Shown one piece after another: positions 16,416 to 24,271 of a stretch of DNA of 64,000 nt. Both the position numbers and the translations under genes were made by a program. The notes under the pieces were generated by a model that saw only the letters and a program-made list of their open reading frames with translations, had not been told where the DNA came from and made no database searches. The stretch's first letter is position 1, and each line of letters begins with the position of its first letter. The stretch is from Acidobacteriota bacterium. Lineage in GTDB: Bacteria > Acidobacteriota > Blastocatellia > Pyrinomonadales > Pyrinomonadaceae. The stretch is taken from positions 1,374,001-1,438,000 of the forward strand of contig CP065003.1 of the NCBI GenBank assembly GCA_016700175.1. Direction: 5' to 3'.

Positions 16416-17081
16416 ATGGCAGAGATTACAGCAAGCATGATCAAGGACCTGCGCGAAAAGACCGGCGCGGGAATGGTTGACTGCAAGACCGCACTCGTAG
16501 AAGCGGACGGCAACGTCGAACAGGCGATCGAGATCCTCCGCAAGAAAGGCATGGCAACGGCCAGCAAGAAGTCAGGCCGCATCGCGGCCGAAGGCGCAGT
16601 CGGATCATATATCCACATGGGCGGAAAGGTCGGCGTTCTTGTCGAGATCAACTGCGAAAGCGATTTTGTGTCGCGCGGAGACGAGTTTCAGCAGCTTGTA
16701 AAGGACGTCGCTATGCACATCGCAGCCGCCGATCCCAGATACGTAAGGCGAGAAGAGGTTCCGCAGGAAGAGATCGCCAAGGAAAGGCAGATCCTGCTTG
16801 AACAGCTCAAGAACGACGAGAAGAACGCCAGCAAGCCCGACGAGGTGCTCGAGAAGATCATCGACGGAAGGCTGAACAAGTTCTTCGAGGAGATCGTGCT
16901 TGTCGAACAACCCTTTATCAAGGACCCTTCAAAGACGATAGGGGACCTCGTGACCGAGAAGATCGCCTCCATCAAGGAGAACATCACGGTCCGCCGTTTC
17001 ACGCGGTACAAGATGGGCGAGGGGATCGAAAAGAAACAGGACGACTTCGCGGCTGAGGTAGCCTCGATGGTCGGCAGCTAG
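16416..17081 (+). CDS. tsf: translation elongation factor Ts
   Basis: The nucleotide exchange factor for EF-Tu in the cytoplasm. The N-terminal UBA-like domain (SMIKDLREKTGAGMVDCKTAL) is followed by the core with NCESDFVSRGDEF, the segment that contacts EF-Tu. At 221 residues it is a short form compared with the 280 or so of enterobacteria, like those of Thermus and cyanobacteria. GGAG ahead of the ATG supports the start. It lies between rpsB and pyrH as in most bacteria, but each neighbour is separated from it by a terminator-like hairpin. Confidence 0.97.
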   Translation: MAEITASMIKDLREKTGAGMVDCKTALVEADGNVEQAIEILRKKGMATASKKSGRIAAEGAVGSYIHMGGKVGVLVEINCESDFVSRGDEFQQLVKDVAMHIAAADPRYVRREEVPQEEIAKERQILLEQLKNDEKNASKPDEVLEKIIDGRLNKFFEEIVLVEQPFIKDPSKTIGDLVTEKIASIKENITVRRFTRYKMGEGIEKKQDDFAAEVASMVGS

Positions 17082-17094
17082 TTCAGTTAATTTC

Positions 17095-17123
17095 AAGGCG
17101 GGACAGAACGTTCCCGCCTTTTT
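17095..17123 (+). terminator. intrinsic terminator after tsf, abutting pyrH
   Basis: AAGGCGGGA at 17095-17103 pairs with TCCCGCCTT at 17112-17120, and the T-run extends to 17123. The pyrH ATG follows only seven bases later, leaving no room for a separate promoter or a normal ribosome-binding site. Confidence 0.75.
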
Positions 17124-17130
17124 CTTGCTT

Positions 17131-17871
17131 ATGAAACCGGCATTCAAGCGCGTCCTCCTGAAGCTTTCCGGCGAGGCCCTTATGGGCGGCGAGAGCTACG
17201 GCATCGATACAAAGGTCGCCAAATCGCTCGCGGAAGAAATAAAGGCCGTCTACGAGCTGGGAGTAGAGGTCGCGATAGTCGTCGGAGGCGGAAATATCTT
17301 CAGGGGCGTTTCGGCATCCGCGGGAACGATGGACCGTGCGAGCGCCGATTACATTGGCATGCTTGCGACCGTGATGAACGCGGTGGTACTGCAGGACGCG
17401 CTAGAGAAGTGCGACGTGTTCACGCGCGTGCTTTCGGCGATCGACATTCCCCAGCTCGCGGAGCCCTTCATACGGCGAAGGGCGATCCGGCATCTTGAGA
17501 AAGGCCGGGTAGTGATCTTCGCCGCCGGAACCGGAAACCCGTATTTTACGACCGATTCCGCCGCCGCTTTGCGAGCGCTTGAGATACGCGCGGAAGTGAT
17601 AATGAAGGCGACCAAGGTCGACGGGATCTACTCGGACGACCCGGTGAGCAACGCCGACGCGGAGAGGTTCGACCGGATCTCTTACCAGGAAGTTCTCGAG
17701 AGAAGGCTGAGGGTGATGGACTCTTCCGCCATCTCGCTTTGCATGGATAACAACCTGCCTATAATGGTCTTTAATATGAAAACCGAGGGCAATGTCCTTA
17801 AGGCGGTCGGTGGCGACACCTCGATCGGAACGCTCGTGACCGCGGAAGGCGCCTCGCAATCGGCAAACTAG
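17131..17871 (+). CDS. pyrH: UMP kinase
   Basis: It phosphorylates UMP to UDP in pyrimidine nucleotide synthesis. The amino-acid-kinase fold is clear: RVLLKLSGEALMG, VVGGGNIFRG, GTGNPYFTTDSAAALRA and KATKVDGIYSDDP. At 246 residues it is full length. A TTG two codons upstream is in frame, but the ATG at 17131 is preferred. No ribosome-binding site is visible because a terminator hairpin occupies the upstream bases. It is followed by frr, the usual partner. Confidence 0.96.
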   Translation: MKPAFKRVLLKLSGEALMGGESYGIDTKVAKSLAEEIKAVYELGVEVAIVVGGGNIFRGVSASAGTMDRASADYIGMLATVMNAVVLQDALEKCDVFTRVLSAIDIPQLAEPFIRRRAIRHLEKGRVVIFAAGTGNPYFTTDSAAALRALEIRAEVIMKATKVDGIYSDDPVSNADAERFDRISYQEVLERRLRVMDSSAISLCMDNNLPIMVFNMKTEGNVLKAVGGDTSIGTLVTAEGASQSAN

Positions 17872-17892
17872 GCGACAAAAACAGACAAAGCT

Positions 17893-18453
17893 ATGGGAAT
17901 CAACGTCGTTATCAACGAAACGAAACCGAAGATGGCCGCGGTCATCGACGATCTTCACAGAAAACTGGGCGCCGTGCGGACCGGCCGGGCGAGTACAAGT
18001 ATTTTGGACAACATCGTGGTCGATTACTACGGAACGCCCACGCCTTTGAACCAGATGGCGTCGGTGAACATCCCGGAGCCGCAGATGCTCACCATCCAGC
18101 CTTGGGATACCTCGCAGATCGACTCGATCGAGAAGGCGATCAACACCGCGAACCTCGGGATCAATCCCTCGAACGACGGCAAGGTGATCAGGCTTCCGAT
18201 CCCGCCTTTGAACGAAGAGCGCAGGCAGCAGCTCGCGAAGCAAGTCCACGAGATCGCGGAAGAGCACAAGATCGCGATCCGGAACATACGACAGCATTCG
18301 AACAACGAGCTGAAGAAGCAGCTTGCGGACAAGGAGATCTCGGAAGACAACGAGCGGATCGGGCTTGAAGAGGTCCAGAAGCTTACCAATGAATACGTTG
18401 GCAAGATCGACGAGCTCGCGAAGAAGAAGGAAGAAGAGATCCTGAAGGTCTGA
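17893..18453 (+). CDS. frr: ribosome recycling factor
   Basis: It splits post-termination ribosomes together with EF-G. The 186-residue protein has typical motifs: GRASTSILDNIVVDYYGTPTPLNQ, IRLPIPPLNEERRQQL and KQVHEIAEEHKIAIRNIR. It lies 21 bases after pyrH and is the last gene of the translation block, closed by a strong terminator. Confidence 0.97.
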   Translation: MGINVVINETKPKMAAVIDDLHRKLGAVRTGRASTSILDNIVVDYYGTPTPLNQMASVNIPEPQMLTIQPWDTSQIDSIEKAINTANLGINPSNDGKVIRLPIPPLNEERRQQLAKQVHEIAEEHKIAIRNIRQHSNNELKKQLADKEISEDNERIGLEEVQKLTNEYVGKIDELAKKKEEEILKV

Positions 18454-18475
18454 TCCTGATCTTATCGAATCGCCG

Positions 18476-18505
18476 AAACGCCCCGCTGAACCGGCGGGGC
18501 GTTTT
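18476..18505 (+). terminator. strong intrinsic terminator after frr
   Basis: AAACGCCCCGC (18476-18486) pairs perfectly with GCGGGGCGTTT (18494-18504) over a seven-base loop, with a short T-run. It ends the ribosomal block. Confidence 0.88.
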
Positions 18506-18693
18506 CACATTCTCATTCTCACTACGTTTAGAGCGACGCTTTGCGTTGCACAAAGCCGTGCAAGGCACGGCTTTGAGAAGAATGCCGCCGCTACGCGGCT
18601 GAGGATCATAGGGGCCGACCGACCGTGGGCTGCGCGCTGACGCGCTTGCCCACGGCTAAACGCAGGTCGTCGCTTCGCGACTCAAGCGTCCCC

Positions 18694-18735
18694 GGTCTCC
18701 TGTCTTCTGTCTCCGGTCTCCAGTCTCCGGTCTTC
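18694..18735 (+). repeat. heptad tandem array, NGTCTYC type
   Basis: Six consecutive seven-base units read GGTCTCC, TGTCTTC, TGTCTCC, GGTCTCC, AGTCTCC and GGTCTTC. The array runs directly into the GC hairpin element. Confidence 0.85.
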
Positions 18736-18738
18736 TGT

Positions 18739-18801
18739 TATGCCCGTCGCTTGCGCTCCGGGTTCCGATTCATGCCCGTCGCTGCCGCTCCGGGTACTGA
18801 T
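18739..18801 (+). repeat. GC hairpin element, two tandem copies
   Basis: The copy at 18739-18769 is identical over 31 bases to 7099-7129. A diverged copy follows at 18772-18801. The tandem arrangement resembles that at 7071-7129. Confidence 0.85.
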
Positions 18802-18810
18802 TTCATTGCT

Positions 18811-18838
18811 CAATGGGCAATGGACAATGGTCAATGAT
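18811..18838 (+). repeat. heptad tandem array, CAATGGN type
   Basis: Four units read CAATGGG, CAATGGA, CAATGGT and CAATGAT. Related CAATG/CATTG motifs occur in the 5.4-5.9 kb and 6.8 kb repeat regions. Confidence 0.8.
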
Positions 18839-18885
18839 CTGCCCTTCGCGCGTGTTCCTATTACCGTTCGAATCCTCAAGACCAC

Positions 18886-18919
18886 AAAAAATCGGGCGAA
18901 TGCATTTCGCATCCGCCCG
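18886..18919 (-). terminator. intrinsic terminator of the TonB-dependent-like receptor gene
   Basis: On the minus strand an 11-base stem (one mismatch; CGGGCG-ATGC with GCAT-CGCCCG, arms at 18893-18903 and 18909-18919) is followed by ATTTTTTG. It sits about 45 bases past the receptor stop codon. Confidence 0.8.
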
Positions 18920-18963
18920 TTCCCAGTTCACTTAAGGAAGGAGGTTAATCGAATCGCAAATCA

Positions 18964-21918
18964 TTACCAGCGGAACCTGGCCTGCAACTCGACCGTCCGG
19001 TTTCCGCCGGAGCCTCCGCCAAAACGTCCGAATCCGCCGGCGGTGCTTGTGGACTGACCGAACAGCGACGAACTTAGGTTGCCGACGGGAGTGCTCTCAT
19101 TGGTTGTATTGAGCAGATTGTTGATCCTCACGCCGAGCGTCAGATTGTATTTTCCACGCTCGTTACCGCCGAAGAATCCTCCGCGCATTCCGCCGCCGCG
19201 TCCGCCGCGTCCCATTCCGGGACCGCCGCCCGGACTGCCCTGTCCGCCGGCACTGCTTTCACCGCCGCCGAAGCTGAAGGTGCGGTCGATTCCCAGGTTG
19301 ACCGTGAAGAACGAAGGCCCGCGGCCGTAGTTCCTGGGAAGCGTCGCGTCCGCGGAATACCCGGAAACGTCGCACCACGAAGCCGTGAGACCCAAGGCGT
19401 CGCAGCGCGCAGCGAGTTCCCCGAAAGTCGGGCGGTCGTTGAAGATAGAGTCTCCGTTCGAGTCGATGCCCGACGTGATGTCGAACGGACTTCCCGATCG
19501 TGCGATTATGAACGGCCTGAGGCTGATCCCGAACGGAACGTTCACCGAGCCGCCCATAAAGAACGTGTGCCTGGTGTCGAAGCTCGAGTTGCTGTACTCG
19601 TCGGAGATATCGTAGCTGTAAGCCGGAAATCCGCCGTCAGAGTTGCTCTTCGAATTCGCCAGAATGTAGTTGCTGAACAGCGTAAGGCCCTGGCTGAAGA
19701 AGGTCCTGAAGCTGAAGATCAGCCGCTGGCTGTTCGAATAGCCGCTCGATTCGTACTGGTAAATGTTCCCCGTCGTCGGATCGGGCCTCAGCGCCGCAAG
19801 CGCCACCGGGTCTCCTACCGGGCAGTCGAATCCCGGAGGGCAGACCGGAGCGTTGATGTTCCTCGAACGGATCGTGTGCAGATCGCGGGCTGTGACGTAG
19901 TAGACAGACACCGTCGAATTGCCGGGAAGCTGCCTCTCGACGCTGAATGCTCCCTGTATCGTATACGGCGCCTGAAGCTCGGGCGAGATGATCCTGGGGA
20001 TGCTCGACAAAGGGGATACCAACGCCAACTGATCGGCGGTCGGGACGTTTGTGACGCCGTCAAGCGTGAACACCGGCTGGGCGAGAAGCGGATTACCGAG
20101 CCCGATGATGTACTGCTGCTGCCTGACGCCGTCAAGGCGCAGGGCCTGAAGCGAGGTATTCTCGCTGAACCTGTTATAGAAGATACCGAATCCGCCGCGA
20201 AAGACGGTCTTCGGAGTCCCCTGTCCGCCCGCACCCGGCGAATACGCGAAGCTAAACCTCGGAGCGAAATTCATATTGTCCGAGATGTTCGTCTGGTTCT
20301 CGTAGCGAAGACCGAAGCTAAGCGTCAGCCCCGGATTCACGCGCCAGTCGTCCGTTATGAACGCGCCGACCTCGTACTGCGAGATGTCCGCCAACGGGTT
20401 TCCCGTCGTGATACTGAACTGGTTCGGGTTGTACCGCGGATCGGGATTCCCGAGAAGTTTCTGCCTGTATTGCTCGATCGAGCTTACGAAGAAATCGTCG
20501 GTGGTGTCGCCGGGAGTGCCGTTGTCATCGAGAAAACCGGCGAAAGTGAAGGTGCCGCCGTAGTTTGACTCGGTCCTGTCTTCAAGCGAAGTGCCCCGCA
20601 GGCGTACACCGAATTTGACAGCGTGCTGTGCATCCCGTCCGAGCGCTGTCGTTGTGTAGTTCTGCAGTTCCCACGACCTCTCCTTGTCGAAGTTCTGTCC
20701 GATCGAGGAACCCCCTCCGACGAACGCGCCCGAAACGCTGATGGCCGGAATCGTGTTGTCGCCGAGCTGTTCGCTGCTCTCGTCGCGGAACTGGAAACGG
20801 GTCTCGTTGACGGTCTTGGCGTTCAGGATCGCGGTCTCGGTCACCTGGAACGTGTGCTCCGTGTTCTCCGATTCGGTCGCCCTTGTCGGAAGCGAGAATC
20901 CGCCGATGCCCTGGTTCTCGGCCGTCCGGCGCTCGAATTCGTAACGGAAGACGAGCGTGTTGTTCTCATTGATCGCGTAATCGAAACGGGGGCCGATCGA
21001 AAACCTGCGGCTCGGGATCGTGAACTCCTGCTGGAAAGGAACAGCGTTGAAATTGCTGTCGATGACTGTAGCGTTGACTATCGAGCCGTTGTCGATCTGG
21101 CGGTTGTCGATGTTCAGGAAGAATGAGGCCTTTTTGTCGATGACAGGACCGCTGATGTTGCCGCCGTAGAACATGCGCGTACTGTCCGCCTTGTTCTCGG
21201 CGAAAGGGTTGCGCGTATTCAGAAAGTCGTCGTTGAAATTGAAAAACGCCTGGCCGCGGAACTTGTCGGAACCGGGCCTCGTCAGGATCTCGATACGGCC
21301 GAAACCGAGCCTGTCATACTCCGCGGAGAACGGGTTCTGATTGATGCGGATCTCGCGGATCGCCTCTTTCGGGGGAAGGTTACCCCCCTGGAAACCGTCG
21401 ATGTAGATCTGTCCGCCGTTCGGTCCGGCAGCTCCTCCGGCAAGCGCCTGAAGCGCCGCTTCAAGGTCGTCCGGATCGTCGGGAAGCGCCGCAAGATCGT
21501 CTTCTTTCAGGACCAGCGCGCTGGCATTGTTCTGAGCATCGGTGCTGACCTGTCCCTCGTCGGTCACTTCGACCTCTTCCTGGACGCCTTCGACGTTCAG
21601 CACAATCGGGAACTCGGCCCGCGATCCGCCGAGGATATCGACGTCCGTAGCCTCGAAGACAGCGAAGTTCTCAGCAAATGCGCGGATCGTGTACCTCCCT
21701 GACGAAAGTCCACTGACCGTATAAACTCCCGAACCGTTGGTTACCGCCGTCTTTTCCGTACCGTTCCTGTCGATCACGGAAACGGTAGCTCCGACGACCG
21801 CGTCGCCGACGCTGTCAGTCACCTGACCCGTGACCGACCCGCTCTGCTGTCCGAACGAAAATCCGGCCAGCAGGGCAAGGAAGGCTAAGGTCCTCAAAAA
21901 ACCAAGTGCCCTGTTCAT
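18964..21918 (-). CDS. TonB-dependent-like outer membrane receptor with carboxypeptidase-regulatory domain
   Basis: A 984-residue outer membrane beta-barrel protein. A signal peptide (1-23, ending FSFGQ) precedes a carboxypeptidase-regulatory-like beta-sandwich (about 27-110, GSVTGQVTDSVGDAVVGATV), a plug-like region with IYIDGFQGG and a long barrel ending in the aromatic residues RFRW. This architecture is widespread in acidobacteria; substrates are usually unknown. A Gly/Arg/Met-rich low-complexity insert (about residues 900-930, SPGGGPGMGRGGRGGG) is unusual inside a barrel. A canonical TonB box is not evident. It lies 68 bases downstream of the DUF5666-like gene on the same strand and has its own terminator. 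Confidence 0.88.
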   Translation of the reverse strand: MNRALGFLRTLAFLALLAGFSFGQQSGSVTGQVTDSVGDAVVGATVSVIDRNGTEKTAVTNGSGVYTVSGLSSGRYTIRAFAENFAVFEATDVDILGGSRAEFPIVLNVEGVQEEVEVTDEGQVSTDAQNNASALVLKEDDLAALPDDPDDLEAALQALAGGAAGPNGGQIYIDGFQGGNLPPKEAIREIRINQNPFSAEYDRLGFGRIEILTRPGSDKFRGQAFFNFNDDFLNTRNPFAENKADSTRMFYGGNISGPVIDKKASFFLNIDNRQIDNGSIVNATVIDSNFNAVPFQQEFTIPSRRFSIGPRFDYAINENNTLVFRYEFERRTAENQGIGGFSLPTRATESENTEHTFQVTETAILNAKTVNETRFQFRDESSEQLGDNTIPAISVSGAFVGGGSSIGQNFDKERSWELQNYTTTALGRDAQHAVKFGVRLRGTSLEDRTESNYGGTFTFAGFLDDNGTPGDTTDDFFVSSIEQYRQKLLGNPDPRYNPNQFSITTGNPLADISQYEVGAFITDDWRVNPGLTLSFGLRYENQTNISDNMNFAPRFSFAYSPGAGGQGTPKTVFRGGFGIFYNRFSENTSLQALRLDGVRQQQYIIGLGNPLLAQPVFTLDGVTNVPTADQLALVSPLSSIPRIISPELQAPYTIQGAFSVERQLPGNSTVSVYYVTARDLHTIRSRNINAPVCPPGFDCPVGDPVALAALRPDPTTGNIYQYESSGYSNSQRLIFSFRTFFSQGLTLFSNYILANSKSNSDGGFPAYSYDISDEYSNSSFDTRHTFFMGGSVNVPFGISLRPFIIARSGSPFDITSGIDSNGDSIFNDRPTFGELAARCDALGLTASWCDVSGYSADATLPRNYGRGPSFFTVNLGIDRTFSFGGGESSAGGQGSPGGGPGMGRGGRGGGMRGGFFGGNERGKYNLTLGVRINNLLNTTNESTPVGNLSSSLFGQSTSTAGGFGRFGGGSGGNRTVELQARFRW

Positions 21919-21986
21919 TGTTATTAATCCTCTCAGCTATTAAATTCTGGCGGCCGAAACGCGGCCGGGTATAAAGAACTCTCGTA

Positions 21987-23147
21987 TTAGAACTCGACGC
22001 TGTCGAGTCCCGGGATGTTCAGGCTTCCTGATACACCGCGGCCCCTCTGGGCGCCGGCGGCCATCTGGGCCATTCTTATAAAAGGTTCAACTCCTGCGAG
22101 GAGCTTGATGGCTGTCAAGCGGCCCGGGTCTTTGCCCTTCGGGCTCGAGACGGCGATCATATCGCCGGGCTTTAGGTCCGACACGGTAATCGTCGGGAAC
22201 CGGTTCAACATCTCGTTGAGGTCCATCCGTCCACCAGGTCTTCCCTGCCCCTCGCCCGCCGGCCTAGCCTGGCCTCCGCCCGGCCTTCCCTGACCGCCGC
22301 TGCCCATCATCGCCTGGAATCCGGCGAGGCGCTGCGCAGCCTCTTCAGGGAACTTCTTCAAAAGCGACGATGCATTCACCGCGATGACAAGGTCCTCTTC
22401 GTTCACGAGATCGGTGATCGTTACCTCGTTCTTATCGGCATCGACCGATTTGACCGTTCCGGCTACCGTCTGAAACGCACCGGTGATGATCTCTTCGGCG
22501 GCAAACGTGTTCGCCTCCGCGTTCCTGTCGCCGAGCGCCTGGATCATGTCTCCGGCCTCTATCTCGCCGAGATTGCTTGAGAGAGCGTCGCTGTACCTGG
22601 GCGATTCAGGAGAGTAGCGGAGGAACTTGGCGCCTTCTTTCGCGGAAACCGTCAAAATCGTAGCCGCACCCGTGATGCCGCGCATCTCGACCGTGATCGT
22701 TCCTGCCGCCTGATCCACCGCGGTGACCCTTCCGGATATCCCCCGGCTTTGCCATTCCGCACGCTGCTTCGCCTGCTGCGCCGCCAGATCGGAGGCCTTG
22801 ACCAGATAGACTCCGGTCGTGACGATCGATTTCTTATCGGCCGAAACCTGGCCCGTAAGAAGCACCCGGTCCCCAACGCTCAGCTCTTCAAGGCTGGAAT
22901 CCGTCGCCGCTTTCAGGCTCAGGTTGTCAGGAGGAAGTTTCTTGAACTTGGTTGTGGAGACCAGGATCGAATCTATGACCCCGTCCTTCGTTTCCACTAC
23001 GATCTTCTCGGGACCCTTGACCTTGACCACCCCGAGAGCGAGGTTGCCCTGGATACCTATGTCGGGAAGTCCATTCTGGGCGCTGGCCGCGGAAACACCG
23101 ATCGCGAACAGCCCGATCACGGCGAAGAAAAGCTTGGTAGTGCGCAT
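21987..23147 (-). CDS. exported DUF5666-like protein with repeated OB-like domains
   Basis: A 386-residue secreted protein with a signal peptide (1-23, ending AASAQ). Three or four repeats of the type GxVxxVDxxxxxxTV followed by xxGDxI/V are visible (about residues 40-115, 136-210, 225-265 and 315-345), typical of DUF5666. A Gly/Pro/Arg-rich spacer (about 285-305) breaks the third and fourth repeats. The function of the family is unknown. It precedes the receptor gene on the same strand, and both proteins carry Gly-rich low-complexity segments, suggesting they act together at the cell surface. Confidence 0.78.
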   Translation of the reverse strand: MRTTKLFFAVIGLFAIGVSAASAQNGLPDIGIQGNLALGVVKVKGPEKIVVETKDGVIDSILVSTTKFKKLPPDNLSLKAATDSSLEELSVGDRVLLTGQVSADKKSIVTTGVYLVKASDLAAQQAKQRAEWQSRGISGRVTAVDQAAGTITVEMRGITGAATILTVSAKEGAKFLRYSPESPRYSDALSSNLGEIEAGDMIQALGDRNAEANTFAAEEIITGAFQTVAGTVKSVDADKNEVTITDLVNEEDLVIAVNASSLLKKFPEEAAQRLAGFQAMMGSGGQGRPGGGQARPAGEGQGRPGGRMDLNEMLNRFPTITVSDLKPGDMIAVSSPKGKDPGRLTAIKLLAGVEPFIRMAQMAAGAQRGRGVSGSLNIPGLDSVEF

Positions 23148-23302
23148 TACTTGTTTAAGCCCCTTTGTAAGGAATGAAAACTTGCGGCTGCTGCCGCGAA
23201 ATTATCCGGTAGAACAAACATCGATTCTACTTAACGGAATTGGCGACTTGTGTAAAGATTTGTAAACCCCTGTGAAGTAAGGTCAATGCGGTTTTTCGGG
23301 CA

Positions 23303-24271
23303 TCAGACGCTCTGCCCCTCTTCCCAGACGGCGCCCCGCGACCGCGCGGTGAATACGAGTCCGAGACTCGCAATGAAGAGCGCAAAAAGTGCGGCGGTCC
23401 AAAGGTAAGGGATCGAGAGAAATACGGTCCACGCGAAGGCGCCGACCAGAAGAGAGACTGTCTCGGATGGCTTGCGGGAGGTAAAACGGCCGATCAGGAA
23501 CCGGCCCGTGCCTGCCTGCAGGACGACCCTGCCGAAAACATAAGCCAGCATCACCAGGACGAACGCCATCAGGCCGATGATGCCGCTCACAAAGCCCGGA
23601 AGAAAGCCGAGCGAGAGCATCACTCCGAGCGTGATCACGATGAAGCTCAGGCCGCCGATACCGAAAACTTTCAAAGGTGAGAGCCGGATCCTTGCAGACG
23701 CTCGGCCGACAGCACCGGGAGTCAGAAATGACACCACGACTGCGATCCCGAACCAGAAGAAGAGCGAAAGCAGCCTCTGAACCAAAAATGACACTGAAAA
23801 TTCGGGAGCGAACAACCGGCTCGGTTCTTGCGCGATGTTCCTGAGTTCCTCTTCGTAGCCCGCGTAGACGACAGTTTCCTTTCCCTCCGCTCGCAGAGGT
23901 TCCGAAGCCTCCGGCTGATACGAGCCGCCGAAGACGATCACGTCGCCGCCAATGTACGCGTCCTTCTTCTGATAGACCGTCCCTCCGATGGTCGCCACTT
24001 CTCCGGCGACCTTGCCTTCCACGATCACGTCGCCGCCGAATGAAAGCACGCCTTTGACGCGGTTCTTGACGATGACCGTCTTGCCGAACGCGAATACCTC
24101 CATCTCCGGGGCATCCTCGACGACCAGTGTCTTCGTGTCAGGTTCTGAAAGGGTAGTCTGCGCGTAAAGCGCTGCGGAAAGGCAGAGAAGGATCAGGATC
24201 GCGAGCAAGGCCCGTGCGAACGCGCCCCTGTGGAGACAGGTTTGGGGGATGATTGCATTACAGATCGTCAC
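23303..24271 (-). CDS. membrane-anchored bactofilin-like (polymer-forming) protein
   Basis: A 322-residue protein with a signal peptide or anchor (about 14-38, ending LYAQ). A short right-handed beta-helix-like region follows (about 55-115, KTVIVKNRVKGVLSFGGDVIVEGKVAGEVATIGG), like polymer-forming cytoskeletal domains. The C-terminal half has four or more membrane helices (about 160-305). The frame is open further upstream, but the GTG at 24271 overlaps the anti-sigma stop as GTGA and gives a sensible signal sequence. It is coupled to the anti-sigma gene, implying it is part of the sigma regulon or senses the same stress. Confidence 0.75.
   Translation of the reverse strand: MTICNAIIPQTCLHRGAFARALLAILILLCLSAALYAQTTLSEPDTKTLVVEDAPEMEVFAFGKTVIVKNRVKGVLSFGGDVIVEGKVAGEVATIGGTVYQKKDAYIGGDVIVFGGSYQPEASEPLRAEGKETVVYAGYEEELRNIAQEPSRLFAPEFSVSFLVQRLLSLFFWFGIAVVVSFLTPGAVGRASARIRLSPLKVFGIGGLSFIVITLGVMLSLGFLPGFVSGIIGLMAFVLVMLAYVFGRVVLQAGTGRFLIGRFTSRKPSETVSLLVGAFAWTVFLSIPYLWTAALFALFIASLGLVFTARSRGAVWEEGQSV

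Larger units (their letters stand above)
18507..18885. other. second repeat island, gene-free
   Basis: These 379 bases between the frr terminator and the terminator of the receptor gene contain no credible gene. They carry a GTTTAGAGC-led hairpin (18527-18549), the perfect ten-base stem CAAAGCCGTG/CACGGCTTTG (18551-18575), a GCCGCTACGCGGC hairpin (about 18586-18600), a CCGTGGGC/GCCCACGG stem (about 18623-18655), a heptad array, two GC hairpin elements and a CAATGGN heptad array. Confidence 0.65.

Noticed and set aside
18551..18575. Perfect ten-base stem as a terminator
   Set aside because: No T-run follows on either strand, and the strong frr terminator lies just upstream, so it is treated as part of the repeat island.
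18861..18885. GTTCGAATC resembling a tRNA T-loop
   Set aside because: The flanking five-base arms do not pair and no anticodon arm or acceptor stem can be drawn.
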